Shown here: piece after piece, positions 50,036 to 59,942 of the stretch
Position numbering within the stretch: the stretch's first letter is position 1
Layout of the letters: every line of letters starts with the position of its first letter
DNA from: Methyloceanibacter methanicus
GTDB taxonomy: Bacteria; Pseudomonadota; Alphaproteobacteria; Rhizobiales; Methyloligellaceae
Direction: 5' to 3'
Assembly: GCF_001723285.1 (NCBI RefSeq)
Contig: NZ_LPWG01000010.1
Span: forward strand, 124,001-188,000
Length of the DNA stretch: 64,000 nt
Position numbers and translations under genes: made by a program
The notes under the pieces: model-generated
What the model was told of the DNA's origin: nothing
Database searches by the model: none
The model's input: the letters and a program-made list of their open reading frames with translations, nothing else

Positions 50036-50608
50036 CTATAGGTACGGCTCGTTGCGGAATGCCGCTGTGGACACGAGCAAGCGGTCCCCGTTGGCCATGT
50101 TGCCCAAGGCGTCGAGACCCATGGCGGACGGGAACAGAGAGCTGAGCTCCAGAGGGTAGAAGGCGCGCACGATGACGACCTGTTCCGGGCTACCCGGGTC
50201 GAAGGTCACGTTGTCGTTGATCTTCCCGTCCTCGCCCAAGGCCGGCGTCAGCCCGCTCGCGGCCGCCGCGAAGCTGTCGTAGCTCCGCACGTCGAGCATC
50301 ACCTTCCCGCATGAAAGGGGACCGACGAAGTCCTTGCAAAGTTCTTCCTTGAACTTTGCCGCATCGAAGCCCTTCGTCTGCACCTGTCCCGTCCGAATCA
50401 TGCGCGCGCCACGCGCGACGGCGCCATCCAGGGCGAAGTTCGCGAAGTAGACGTATCCGACTTGGACCACGGCGAGCAGCAGGAAAATCAGCGGCATGGC
50501 GATCAACGCGAATTCCAGCGCCGAGGCGCCGCGATCGTCGCGTGCGAAACGGGCGCCGATTGTGCCACCGCGTGCGGCTCGGGTCGGACGTCTGAGAGCA
50601 ATTAACAT
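50036..50608 (-). CDS. TadE-like minor pseudopilin (second)
   Basis: 190 residues, ATG start. Sequence near the N-terminus GASALEFALIAMPLIFLLLA is the TadE signature (Gly then hydrophobic helix with Glu). Followed by a periplasmic domain with a Cys pair (EELCKDFVGPLSCG). The two TadE-like genes are co-directional, 5 bases apart, and read away from tadG across a 219-base AT-rich gap. Confidence 0.86.
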   Translation of the reverse strand: MLIALRRPTRAARGGTIGARFARDDRGASALEFALIAMPLIFLLLAVVQVGYVYFANFALDGAVARGARMIRTGQVQTKGFDAAKFKEELCKDFVGPLSCGKVMLDVRSYDSFAAAASGLTPALGEDGKINDNVTFDPGSPEQVVIVRAFYPLELSSLFPSAMGLDALGNMANGDRLLVSTAAFRNEPYL

Positions 50609-50827
50609 GCATAAACAAATAGAGCGCGGCCGTTTAACGCCCGGTAAACGGGAGGTTTGGCGATTTGATAAGGTAAATCTGGAAGTAATACAGGTTAAAT
50701 CAAAGTATATTTGAATTTTAGCAAATTGAGAGACGGGACGTAAAAACGTTTCTGCTTAGATGGGCTCCGCTGGACATGGGGCACGTCAAAAAGATGCCCC
50801 TGCCGGTCACAAAGACAGGGGTGTCAA

Positions 50828-52395
50828 ATGTTGAAGTTTTCGAGTGCGCACGCGCGCCGGTTCGCGCGCGACAAACGCGGCAATGCGGCCATTCTCTTCG
50901 GGCTGGCCATTATCCCGATCATTCTCATCGTCGGCGTCGCCGTCGACTACGGCCGGGCCATGACGGTTCGCGGCACGATCTCGGATGCGGCGGACAGCGC
51001 CGCGCTGGCGATCGGTTCGTGGGTCGGGCTGTCGGAGGCCGAACTCGAGGACAAGGCGCAGAAGTTCTTCGACGCGAATTACGCTTCGACCCTGTCCAAG
51101 GACATCAAGAGCAATTTCAAGGTGAGCTTCATCGGCGACGACATTGTCGTGCAGGCCAATGCCTCCGTGCCGACCACCTTCCTGCGGCTTGCCAATGTCG
51201 ACAGTCTCGACGTGGGCGTCCAGAACACGATCACCAAGCGCCAGCGCAACATCGAGCTCGCGCTGGTGCTGGATACGACCGGCTCCATGGGGTCCAGCGG
51301 CAAGATGAACGCCATGAAGGCCGCCGCGAAATCCATGGTCGACGATCTCTTCGGCAAGCAGTCCGTCTCCGACACGCTGGACGTGGCCGTGGTGCCGTTT
51401 GCCGCCACGGTGAATGTCGGCAAGGACAAGAAGAACGAGGCTTGGCTCGACAAGGGCAAGTACCCGAACATGTCTCGATATCCAAGGAAAACTTCGACTT
51501 CAAGAACGGCGAAAGCGTGCTGGATATCTCCGATCAACTCAAGAGCAGGCGGAACAGTTGGGCATGGCAGGGTTGCGTCCGCGAGCGTGCCGATCCTTAC
51601 GAGCTGACCGACGCAACTCCCGCGCAGGGCGACAGGGACACGCTGTTCACCCCATACCTCGCGCCCGATGAGCCCGATGACGACAACGGCGGCTCCTACA
51701 ACGGCAATACCTACATCGACGACGATGGATGTGGCGTGAGCAACAACGGCGGTGGCAGGCGCGGTCGGGGCGGGAACACGAACAACGCCACACCCCAGCA
51801 ATGCCAGGAATACACGGGTAAGTACTTCTCGCCCTCCACCGACCGGAGCAGCGCGTCACCCAACCTGCACTGTCCGCCCACGGCCATCACCGCGTTGAGC
51901 GACAGCAAGAGCACCGTGACCAACGCGATCAATGCGCTGCAGCCTTCGGGCAACACGGTGATCCCGGCAGGGCTGCTCTGGGGCTGGCGCGTGCTGTCTC
52001 CGGGTGCCCCTTTCACCGAAGCAGAGCCCTATGACGAAGAAGAGCGCGTCAAGGCGATCGTGCTGTTGACCGACGGCGAGAACAACGTGAATGGCGGCCA
52101 AAGCTTCAATGGCTCGACGTTCAACGCGTTCGGCTTCAAATCGAATGGGCATCTTGGCAGCAATCCGAACAGCGAGCTGAACAGCAAGACGCAGACGGTG
52201 TGCAACAACATCAAGGCCAAGGGCATTCGGATCTATACGATCGGATTCCGCATCAACGACTCGACGACGCACAATCTCCTGAGGAACTGCGCGTCGAAGC
52301 CGGACATGTACTACAACTCACCTTCGAACTCGCAGCTCGCGGCGATCTTCAGCGAGATCGCGCAAGGCTTGAGTGAGCTGCGCATCGCCCAGTAG
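50828..52395 (+). CDS. TadG-like pilus protein with von Willebrand A domain, frameshifted
   Basis: 522 residues after adding one base near 51472 (a G in ATGGTC), which joins GKYPNM to VSISKENFDFKNGES. The N-terminal hydrophobic helix (NAAILFGLAIIPIILIVGVA) follows a TadE/G-type Gly-Asn motif. The vWA domain has the MIDAS-like DTTGSMGSSGK at about 148 and VLLTDGENN later. A low-complexity insert rich in Asp/Gly/Asn (about 280-330) interrupts the vWA region. TadG anchors Tad pilus proteins to the envelope. Confidence 0.87.
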
Positions 52396-52426
52396 GCGCG
52401 TCACGGTTCTAGGGAAGCAGACAATG

Positions 52427-52463
52427 GAAAGGCCCGGTGCAAGCCATGCGCCGGGCCTTCATG
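52427..52463. terminator. Hairpin terminator between tadG and the convergent secretin-domain gene
   Basis: A 9-bp stem AAGGCCCGG (52429-52437) / CCGGGCCTT (52451-52459) with a 13-base loop. The T-tracts are short (TTTCC on the minus side), so it may act mainly for the minus-strand gene. Confidence 0.6.
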
Positions 52464-52494
52464 CGTCTTGGTGTGACGGCGGGTTGCCGCTCGC

Positions 52495-53004
52495 CTATTC
52501 GCCGGCGCCCTGTCCTTCCGCGGCGGCCTGGCCGATACCCTGCTTGGCCCTGATCTCTTTCGAGATGGTATCGAAATAGGCGGGCGTATCGCCGATCACG
52601 AGCGGCGTCTCGCAATTGGGCGCGCAATGGACGGTCTCGCGCTTGACGCCCCGATACACGGTGACGAAGCCGCCATCCGGTTCCTGGACCACGACCCGGC
52701 GGTTCACGAGGACCTGTCCGCTTGTGTCGGTGACGATCAGGTTGGTCTCGCCGAACGACTTGCCGGTGAGAACGAGCGTGTCGCTGCTTTGCACGGCGAC
52801 GTCGGCGATCGACGGATTGCCGACCACGATTTCGGCCGCAGGACGCTCCAAGCGCACCATCAGGGCCTGATCGATCAGGACTTCGATATCCCTGTCCGAG
52901 GCATACCGGCCCGAGGCCAGCACGGGCTGTGTGGACGCAATTGCTAAGGCCGCGGCCAGTGAAAGTCCGCAGACCCGACGGCCCGGGCGAAACCGGAATG
53001 CCAT
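52495..53004 (-). CDS. Pilus assembly protein with secretin N-terminal domain only
   Basis: 169 residues with a signal peptide (GLSLAAALAIASTQPVLA). The body ([39 protein letters not shown]) matches the N-terminal domain of CpaC-type secretins but has no secretin channel. Cys residues occur at HCAPNCETP. Such stand-alone proteins are frequent in Hyphomicrobiales Tad loci and are probably periplasmic partners of CpaC. ATG 53004 is preceded by AGGAAGCC. Confidence 0.85.
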   Translation of the reverse strand: MAFRFRPGRRVCGLSLAAALAIASTQPVLASGRYASDRDIEVLIDQALMVRLERPAAEIVVGNPSIADVAVQSSDTLVLTGKSFGETNLIVTDTSGQVLVNRRVVVQEPDGGFVTVYRGVKRETVHCAPNCETPLVIGDTPAYFDTISKEIRAKQGIGQAAAEGQGAGE

Positions 53005-53211
53005 TGGCTTCCTATCCCCTACGCTCAACTACTAACGAGGACTGAATGTCAGTGGCGATCTCACTCCGAAAAGATGAAGGATTGGCAAACCCTGTCGCCG
53101 GCGCTCGGTTAACGCGGTCTTAAGCCTTCGCGGCAAGACTTTGCCGGACATCGCGGGGGCAGCGAATCCGGTGCGTGAACGCCGGAGCGCGGAGCACAGG
53201 CAGAGCGGCAA

Positions 53212-53718
53212 ATGGTGACCGACCTACTCATTATCTCGATCTTTCCGTTGGCCATGGCCTTTGCGGCGGCATACGACCTGTTCTCGATGACCATCCCCAA
53301 CTGGTTGTCGCTGGCGGTGGTCGCCGGCTTTGCGGTGCTTGCGTCCCTGGTCGGCATCGGCTGGGAGGCCGCCGGTCTCCATGTCGTTCTGGCTCTCGGC
53401 GCGCTGGTGATCACCTTCGCCTTGTTCTCCTTCGGCTGGATCGGCGGAGGCGATGCGAAGTTCTTCGCGGCAACCTGCCTGTGGATGGGCCCTGAACTCA
53501 TCCTCGGCTATGCGGTGTATGCCGCCGTGCTGGGCGGTCTGTTGACGCTTGTGCTCCTGCTGGTGCGGTCGATGCCGCTTCCGGCAACGCTGTACTCGCA
53601 GCAATGGATCACGCGGCTGCACGATTCCAACGAGGGCGTGCCCTATGGCATCGCGCTCGCCGCGGCCGGCCTCTTGGTCTATCCCGACACGCCATTCATG
53701 GCGGCTCTTGGCGGCTAA
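53212..53718 (+). CDS. cpaA: Prepilin peptidase CpaA/TadV
   Basis: 168-residue polytopic membrane aspartyl peptidase that trims Flp pilin and TadE-type pseudopilins. The two catalytic Asp are visible in YDLFSMTIPN and GGGDAKF. It lacks the N-methylating domain, as usual for CpaA/TadV. A 206-base gap follows before cpaB, without a recognisable gene. Confidence 0.92.
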   Translation: MVTDLLIISIFPLAMAFAAAYDLFSMTIPNWLSLAVVAGFAVLASLVGIGWEAAGLHVVLALGALVITFALFSFGWIGGGDAKFFAATCLWMGPELILGYAVYAAVLGGLLTLVLLLVRSMPLPATLYSQQWITRLHDSNEGVPYGIALAAAGLLVYPDTPFMAALGG

Positions 53719-53924
53719 CGCCTCAATCCGCAGCCTCTTCCAAACCTGATCCCCACTCCCATGGCACCCGATCCTGGGCGCCATGAAGCACGCCTTGCCT
53801 GTGCCGCAACGGCATCAGCCTGCGGCCAATTTGGCACATCCATTAACTTCGCGTTGAGGTTTGGTGGGGCAGAGTTGGCCTCAATCGGCGCAACCCAAAG
53901 GGCGCCAAAGGGGAAGAGCTAAAG

Positions 53925-54713
53925 ATGAAAAAAGGAAGGGTCGTCGTCCTCGGGATTGCCGCAACGGCTGCACTCGCGGCCGCGTGGATGGCCAACTCGC
54001 TCATCTCCAGACCGCCCGAAGTGCAGCAGGTTGAAACGACTGTTGGCGCCACCGACGTGCTCGTCGCGTCCAAGGACATCAATCTCGGCGACAGCGTCCG
54101 CGCCGACGATTTCAAATGGCAGCAATGGCCCGTGGAGGGCGTGACCCCCGGCTTGATCACCAAGGAGTCGCAGCCCGACGCTCCCTCCGAGCTTTCCGGT
54201 GCCGTTGCGCGCGCGCCCTTCATTGCCGGCGAGCCCATCAAGGATCAAAAGCTGATCAAGATTTCCGAAGGCGGTGTCATGGCCGCCATACTGCCGCGCG
54301 GCATGCGTGCTGTGTCGACTCCTATTCGGGAGGAAACCGCGGCCGGAGGCTTCATACTCCCCAACGACCGGGTCGACGTTATCCTGTCCCACAAGCAGAA
54401 ATCCGGCCGGAAGGAAGAGACGGTCAGCGAAGCGGTGCTTCGCAATGTGCGCGTCCTTGCGATCGGCCAGGCCCTCGAAAATGACGATGGCGAGAAAGTC
54501 GTGGCCGGAAAGACCGCCACGCTCGAATTGACTCCGAGCCAGGCGGAAGTGCTGACCCTCGCGCAGTCCATCGGCGAGATTTCATTGTCGTTGCGCAGCC
54601 TCGCCGACGCCCAGACAACCGACGAGTCGACGGCGCCGATCGGCGACGACGGATCGAGCACGGTCAAGCTTTTGAAGTACGGCGTGCCCTCGCGGTCCTT
54701 CGGGGTCAACTGA
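53925..54713 (+). CDS. cpaB: Pilus assembly protein CpaB/RcpC
   Basis: 262 residues with an N-terminal membrane anchor (VVVLGIAATAALAAAWMANS), an SAF domain at about 45-115 (VLVASKDINLGDSVRADDFK) and the RcpC domain (MRAVSTPIREETAAGGFILP, NDRVDVIL). Works with the CpaC secretin in the periplasm. GGGGAAGAG precedes the ATG. First gene of the tight cpaB-cpaC-cpaD-cpaE-cpaF-tadB-tadC run. Confidence 0.94.
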   Translation: MKKGRVVVLGIAATAALAAAWMANSLISRPPEVQQVETTVGATDVLVASKDINLGDSVRADDFKWQQWPVEGVTPGLITKESQPDAPSELSGAVARAPFIAGEPIKDQKLIKISEGGVMAAILPRGMRAVSTPIREETAAGGFILPNDRVDVILSHKQKSGRKEETVSEAVLRNVRVLAIGQALENDDGEKVVAGKTATLELTPSQAEVLTLAQSIGEISLSLRSLADAQTTDESTAPIGDDGSSTVKLLKYGVPSRSFGVN

Positions 54714-54715
54714 GA

Positions 54716-56320
54716 ATGCGAATGACAGACAGAACAAAAAAAGGCTACCGGATGCGTCGCTCTCTCCTTGCTTCCCTCCTCCTGCCCGTGGCGCTCGCCG
54801 CCGCGTTCGCGGCGGCCGCGATGACGATCGCGCCCGGTTCGGGATACGCCCAGTCCTACCATCGGTCCTTGTTGCGGGTCGGGGACGGCCAAGTCCGCAA
54901 CATCAAGCTCGGCCTCAACAAGTCGATGATCGTGGAGCTGCCGCGCCCGGTGCGGGAGGTCATGGTCTCCAACCCCGCTCAGATCGACGCGGTGATGCAA
55001 AGCGCCACCCGTGCCTATCTCATCGGCAAGAATCTCGGCGAAGCCAACATCCTCTTCATCGACAACAACGGCAGCCAGGTCGCGGTGCTGGAGGTGACGA
55101 TCGAGCGCGATCTCGGCGCCCTGGAAAATCTGATCGCGCGGCTCATTCCCGGCTCGCGCGTCCATGTCGAAACGGTGGGGCAGAACGTCGTTCTCACGGG
55201 CAGCGTGCCAACGCCCATCGATGCCACGCGCGCGAGCGAGATCGTCAACAGCTTCCTGGATTCCGGCGCCGCGGCCTCGAGCAACTCGGCTGCGGGCGGC
55301 GGCACCGCGATCACGGTCAACACGGGCGGCAATGCCGGCAGCTCCAGCGGCGATAGCGGCTCGAACCGTGTGATCAACATGATCACCGTCGAAGGGCGTG
55401 AGCAGGTGCTCCTCAAGGTCTCCGTGGTCGAGATGGAACGGAACGTCATCAAGCAGCTCGGCGTCGATCTGGCCGCGATCGTCAATTCGGGCAATTTCGG
55501 CTTCGCCGCGCTTTCGGCCTTGCCTTATCCCGTCAACGGCGCCGTCGGCGCAGCCGCCAGCGGATTGCTCGGTGGGGGCGGTCTTGCCAATCTCGTCGAC
55601 AGCCGTCCGGGTGCCGCACTCGCCGGCGCTGGGTGGCAGTCCGGCAGCAGCCAAGTCGACGCCGTCCTCCGCGCCCTCGAACAGAACGGGCTGATCCACA
55701 CGCTCGCGGAACCGAACCTGACCGCGATCTCCGGCGAGACGGCCAACTTCCTGGCCGGCGGCGAGTTCCCCATTCCGGTCGCGCAGCAGCTGGATCAGAT
55801 CACGGTCGAATTCAAGAAGTTCGGTATTGGCCTGTCGTTCACGCCGGTCGTGATGTCCGAGGGGCTGATCAGCCTCAAGATTTCGACCGAGGTCAGCGAG
55901 CTCTCGACCGAAGGCGCCGTCGTGCTCAGAAACATCTCCATTCCGGCCTTGAAGGTCCGGCGTGCGGAGACGGCGGTCGAGTTGCCGAGCGGCGGATCGA
56001 TTGTGATCGCCGGGCTGCTGTCGGATCAATCGCGCCAAGCCATCAGCGGCTATCCCGGCCTGAAAAGCCTGCCGGTGCTGGGGACCCTGTTCCGCAGCCG
56101 CGATTTTCAGTCGAAGGAAACCGAGCTCGTCGTTCTCGTCACGCCCTATGTCGTCAAACCGGCCGCGCGCCAGCAACTGGCACGCCCCGACGACGGATTC
56201 GCCTGGGCATCGGACGTGAACAGCGATCTCCTTGGTCAAATGAACCGGATCTACGGACGCGATCCCGAGCGGGCGCCAGTCGGCAACTACTCGGGCGATG
56301 TCGGATTCATCGTCGAGTAG
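54716..56320 (+). CDS. cpaC: Pilus secretin CpaC/RcpA
   Basis: 534 residues; forms the outer-membrane pore for the Tad pilus. Seen: signal region (SLLASLLLPVALAAAFAAAA), N-terminal secretin domain (GLNKSMIVELPRPVREVMVS), a BON-like segment, and the C-terminal secretin domain with VAVELPSGGSIVIAGLLS-type sequence and GYPGLKSLPVLGTLFRSRDF. A Ser/Gly/Asn-rich linker lies at about 190-220. The start is two bases after cpaB; internal ATGs at 54722 and 54752 are possible. Confidence 0.95.
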   Translation: MRMTDRTKKGYRMRRSLLASLLLPVALAAAFAAAAMTIAPGSGYAQSYHRSLLRVGDGQVRNIKLGLNKSMIVELPRPVREVMVSNPAQIDAVMQSATRAYLIGKNLGEANILFIDNNGSQVAVLEVTIERDLGALENLIARLIPGSRVHVETVGQNVVLTGSVPTPIDATRASEIVNSFLDSGAAASSNSAAGGGTAITVNTGGNAGSSSGDSGSNRVINMITVEGREQVLLKVSVVEMERNVIKQLGVDLAAIVNSGNFGFAALSALPYPVNGAVGAAASGLLGGGGLANLVDSRPGAALAGAGWQSGSSQVDAVLRALEQNGLIHTLAEPNLTAISGETANFLAGGEFPIPVAQQLDQITVEFKKFGIGLSFTPVVMSEGLISLKISTEVSELSTEGAVVLRNISIPALKVRRAETAVELPSGGSIVIAGLLSDQSRQAISGYPGLKSLPVLGTLFRSRDFQSKETELVVLVTPYVVKPAARQQLARPDDGFAWASDVNSDLLGQMNRIYGRDPERAPVGNYSGDVGFIVE

Positions 56321-56338
56321 GGGAAAGAGGAAGGTCAG

Positions 56339-57115
56339 ATGATGTCAATTGCTCGAGGTCCCCGAGACTTTGTACGCCCAAGAGGCTTTATACGCCCAAG
56401 GCTCGCACTGATTGCGGCGCTCATGGTGGTGGGTCCCACATTGGCCGGTACGGTGAGCGGTTGCGCGCAAGGTCCGCGCATGGAGGCGCCGTTCACGTTG
56501 TCCGACCCGACCCAGCGTCATCCGATCCAAGTCGGCGAAGGCGAGTCGATGCTCGACATTGCCGCGCCGCGCGGCGCGCGTGGCTTGACCGGGATGCAGT
56601 GGAACCGGCTTTACGGCTATCTCGCGAACTATCAGGAGCGAGGCACCGGCGGTCTGATCGTCCGGACGCCGTCGGGCAGCGCCAACCAGGCGGCCGCCAA
56701 GCGTGTCTACGGCGACATCCGCCACGCCATGCGGCGCTCGGGGATCAATCCGCGGGACGTGCGGGTCGAACCGTACTACGCGAACCAGGATCCGTCGGCG
56801 CCCGTGCGCCTGTCCTACATGGAGCTCAAGGCGAAGGGGCCGGATTGTCCGGATTGGTCGGAGAACCTTGCGCGCAATCCCGCCAACCTGCCACCGCCGA
56901 ACATGGGCTGCGCGACGCAGAAGAACCTCGCGGCCATGATCGCCGATCCGCAGGACCTGCTCACGCCGAGGCCCGAAGCGCCGCGGCCGGGCGAACGGCG
57001 CGACACCATTTGGGGCAAGTACGTCAAGGGTGAGCCCACAGGTGCCAAATGGGCGCCCAGCAACCAGCCTTTGCCGGAACGCGCGCTCACGAGCGAAGCT
57101 GCTGCAGGAAACTAA
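56339..57115 (+). CDS. cpaD: Pilus lipoprotein CpaD
   Basis: 258 residues. The signal peptide ends in GTVSGC, a lipobox, so this is an outer-membrane lipoprotein; CpaD supports secretin assembly. Domain features include YLANYQERGTGGLIVRTPSG and GCATQKNLAAMIADPQDLL, typical of CpaD. The first codons contain a short in-frame repeat (FVRPRGFIRPR). 18 bases after cpaC. Confidence 0.93.
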   Translation: MMSIARGPRDFVRPRGFIRPRLALIAALMVVGPTLAGTVSGCAQGPRMEAPFTLSDPTQRHPIQVGEGESMLDIAAPRGARGLTGMQWNRLYGYLANYQERGTGGLIVRTPSGSANQAAAKRVYGDIRHAMRRSGINPRDVRVEPYYANQDPSAPVRLSYMELKAKGPDCPDWSENLARNPANLPPPNMGCATQKNLAAMIADPQDLLTPRPEAPRPGERRDTIWGKYVKGEPTGAKWAPSNQPLPERALTSEAAAGN

Positions 57116-57119
57116 ACGC

Positions 57120-58406
57120 ATGACGAGTAACGTCGCATATTCGCTGGACCCGGAACCGCAAGACGCCCATGAGGTGCCGGAGGAGCCGCGCGCGCGGCCA
57201 ATCCCGCGCGTCAACATTCAGGCCTTTTGCGAGGACCAGAACACGGCTTCGGTGATCCAGAAGGCCGCGGAAGACCGCCGCCTGTCCAAGGCCCATGTCA
57301 CGGTCCAGATGGGCGGGGTCGAGGCGGCCGTTGCCTTTTACCGCAGTGCGTCGACTCCCAACCTCATTGTCATCGAATCCCTGTTGGACAGGCTCGAAAT
57401 GCTGGCCGATCTGGACCGGCTCGCCGATGTCTGCGATTCCGGCACGAAGGTGATCGCGATCGGTCATGTCAACGACGTGCTTCTATATCGCGAACTTCTG
57501 CGCCGCGGCGTAAGCGAGTATGTCGTCGCGCCGATGACCGTTGCCCAAATGATCGAGAGCGTCGCCTCGGTCTATTCCGATCCGGCCACCGGGCCGGTCG
57601 GGCAGAGCGTTGCCTTTGTCGGCACCAAGGGTGGGTCGGGCTCGAGCACGGTCTGCCACAACACCGCCTTTGCCATCGCCAACGTGCTGGAAAGCGACGT
57701 GGTGATCGCGGACATGGACCTGCCCTTCGGCACCGCCGGGCTCGACTTCAACCAGGACCCGCTCCAAGGCATTGCCGACGCGCTGGCGGCACCCGACCGC
57801 TTGGACGAGGTTCTTCTCGACCGTCTGCTCTCGCGCTGCTCCGATCATCTCAGCCTGTTTGCCGCGCCCATCGCGCTCGACCGGCCCTACGATGTCGATC
57901 CGACGGCGTGCGAAGCCGTGCTCGATGTCGTTCGCGAAAGCGTGCCATGGGTCGCGATCGACGTGCCGCACCTTTGGACCGCCTGGGCGAAGGAAGTGGT
58001 TCTGAAGGCCGACCATGTGGTGATGACGGCCATGCCGGACCTGGCCAGCTTGCGGAACACGAAGAACCTCGCCGACCAGCTCAAGGCGGCGCGTCCCAAC
58101 GACCGCCCCCCAATGCTGGTGCTCAACCAGGTCGGCGTCCCCAAGCGCCCCGAGATTCCGGTCAAGGATTTCGGGCACGCCATCGAGCTCGAGCCGCGTG
58201 TGGTCATCGAATTCGATGCCCATCTCTTTGGAACCGCGGCCAACAACGGGCAGATGATCGAAGAGGTCTCCGACAAGGCGAAGGCCGCCGAGGCGTTTCG
58301 CAATCTGGCCAATATTCTCACCGACCGGACCGAGCACAGGGCCGAAGGCACGTCCTTCCTCGCCCCATTGCTCGAACGCCTGAACCTGATGAAAGCCCGC
58401 GGCTAG
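57120..58406 (+). CDS. cpaE: Pilus assembly ATPase-like protein CpaE/TadZ
   Basis: 428 residues; a ParA/MinD-like protein that localises the Tad machine at the pole. An N-terminal receiver-like domain (about 30-145, IQAFCEDQNTASVIQKAAED) precedes a ParA-like domain with the modified P-loop FVGTKGGSGSSTVCHN (about 167) and VIADMDLPFG. The ATG lies four bases after the cpaD stop. Confidence 0.94.
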   Translation: MTSNVAYSLDPEPQDAHEVPEEPRARPIPRVNIQAFCEDQNTASVIQKAAEDRRLSKAHVTVQMGGVEAAVAFYRSASTPNLIVIESLLDRLEMLADLDRLADVCDSGTKVIAIGHVNDVLLYRELLRRGVSEYVVAPMTVAQMIESVASVYSDPATGPVGQSVAFVGTKGGSGSSTVCHNTAFAIANVLESDVVIADMDLPFGTAGLDFNQDPLQGIADALAAPDRLDEVLLDRLLSRCSDHLSLFAAPIALDRPYDVDPTACEAVLDVVRESVPWVAIDVPHLWTAWAKEVVLKADHVVMTAMPDLASLRNTKNLADQLKAARPNDRPPMLVLNQVGVPKRPEIPVKDFGHAIELEPRVVIEFDAHLFGTAANNGQMIEEVSDKAKAAEAFRNLANILTDRTEHRAEGTSFLAPLLERLNLMKARG

Positions 58407-58415
58407 TCTGAAGCG

Positions 58416-59942
58416 ATGTTTGGAAAACGAAACAGTTCCGCGCCCGACCTGAGTCCTCGGCCCGCGCCGCCGGCTGCCAAACCCGTTGTCGGCGAGGCCG
58501 TCAATGCGGGGACCGACACTAATGTCGACCAAGCACCGGCGCCTCCGCAAGCCGCGAGTGCGCCTGCCGAGGCCGCGCCGGCTCCTGCAGCCCCGGCGCG
58601 CAAGGCCCCCGAACGGGCGCGCTCGGAAGAATATTACGACGTCAAGACGACGGTCTTCAACGCGCTGATCGACACCATCGACCTCACCGCGCTGGCAAAG
58701 CTGGACGCCGACGCCGCACGCGAGGAGATCCGCGATATCGTCAACGAGATCGTCGCGATCAAGAACGTGGTGATGTCTATCGCCGAGCAGGAGGAACTGC
58801 TCCAGGACATTTGCAACGACGTGCTTGGTTACGGTCCGCTCGAGCCGTTGCTCATGCGCGACGACATCGCGGACATCATGGTCAACGGCGCGGAGACGAC
58901 CTATATCGAAGTCGGCGGTAAGGTCGAGGCTTCGTCGATCCGCTTCGCCAGCAACGCGCAGCTGATGAACATCTGTCAGCGGATCGTGAGCCAGGTCGGC
59001 CGCCGCGTGGACGAGTCCAGCCCGATCTGCGACGCGCGTCTTCCCGACGGCAGCCGCGTCAACGTGATCGCGCCGCCCCTGTCGATCGACGGGCCGGCAC
59101 TGACCATCCGCAAATTCAAGAAGGACAGGCTGACTCTCGATCAGCTGCAGAGATACGGTTCGATCAGTCCGGAGGGGCGCACGCTCCTGTCGATCATCGG
59201 CCGCGTCCGCTGCAACGTGCTGATCTCCGGCGGCACCGGTTCCGGTAAGACGACCCTGCTCAACTGCCTGACGGCCTATATCGAGCCGGACGAGCGCGTG
59301 ATCACCTGCGAGGACTCTGCGGAGCTTCAATTGCAGCAGCCTCACGTGGTCCGGCTTGAGACGCGCCCGCCGAACCTGGAAGGCGAGGGCGAGATCACAA
59401 TGCGCGATCTCGTCAAGAACTGCCTTCGCATGCGTCCCGATCGCATCGTGGTCGGCGAGGTGCGTGGCCCCGAGGCGTTCGACCTGTTGCAGGCCATGAA
59501 TACGGGCCATGACGGGTCGATGGGAACCTTGCACTCCAACAGCCCGCGCGAATGCCTGAGCCGCTTGGAGAGCATGATCCTGATGGGCGGCTTCAACCTG
59601 CCGGCCCGGACCATCCGCGAGATGATCACGTCGTCCGTCGACATCATCGTCCAGGCCTCGCGCATGCGCGACGCAGCCGCAAAGATCACCCACATCACCG
59701 AAGTCGTCGGGCTCGAAGGCGAAATCGTAACGCTCCAGGACCTCTTCATCTACGACGTCGCAGGCGAGGACGCGAATGGCCGCATCGTCGGCCGTCACCG
59801 CTCGACCGGCATTGCGCGGCCGTACTTCTACGAGAGGGCTCGCTATTTCGGCGACGACAAGCGGCTCACGGAGTGCCTGTCCTCCGCCGAGGTCAACGAC
59901 GAGCATGGCCGTCCCTTGGGAGAGAAGTTTGCTACCGCCTGA
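58416..59942 (+). CDS. cpaF: Tad pilus secretion ATPase CpaF/TadA
   Basis: Hexameric ATPase that powers pilus extension. 508 residues: an Ala/Pro-rich N-terminal tail (about 20-65), then the conserved core with [20 protein letters not shown], Walker [15 protein letters not shown] (about 271), [40 protein letters not shown] and the His-box [16 protein letters not shown]. Followed by tadB with a 14-base overlap. Confidence 0.97.
   Translation: MFGKRNSSAPDLSPRPAPPAAKPVVGEAVNAGTDTNVDQAPAPPQAASAPAEAAPAPAAPARKAPERARSEEYYDVKTTVFNALIDTIDLTALAKLDADAAREEIRDIVNEIVAIKNVVMSIAEQEELLQDICNDVLGYGPLEPLLMRDDIADIMVNGAETTYIEVGGKVEASSIRFASNAQLMNICQRIVSQVGRRVDESSPICDARLPDGSRVNVIAPPLSIDGPALTIRKFKKDRLTLDQLQRYGSISPEGRTLLSIIGRVRCNVLISGGTGSGKTTLLNCLTAYIEPDERVITCEDSAELQLQQPHVVRLETRPPNLEGEGEITMRDLVKNCLRMRPDRIVVGEVRGPEAFDLLQAMNTGHDGSMGTLHSNSPRECLSRLESMILMGGFNLPARTIREMITSSVDIIVQASRMRDAAAKITHITEVVGLEGEIVTLQDLFIYDVAGEDANGRIVGRHRSTGIARPYFYERARYFGDDKRLTECLSSAEVNDEHGRPLGEKFATA

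Noticed and set aside
50607-50720. Short plus-strand frame before tadG as a possible Flp pilin
   Set aside because: No hydrophobic helix and no G-x4-E-Y processing motif.
53831-53847. Sigma-54-like promoter before cpaB
   Set aside because: TGGCAC is present, but the -12 element reads TTAA instead of TTGC; too weak.
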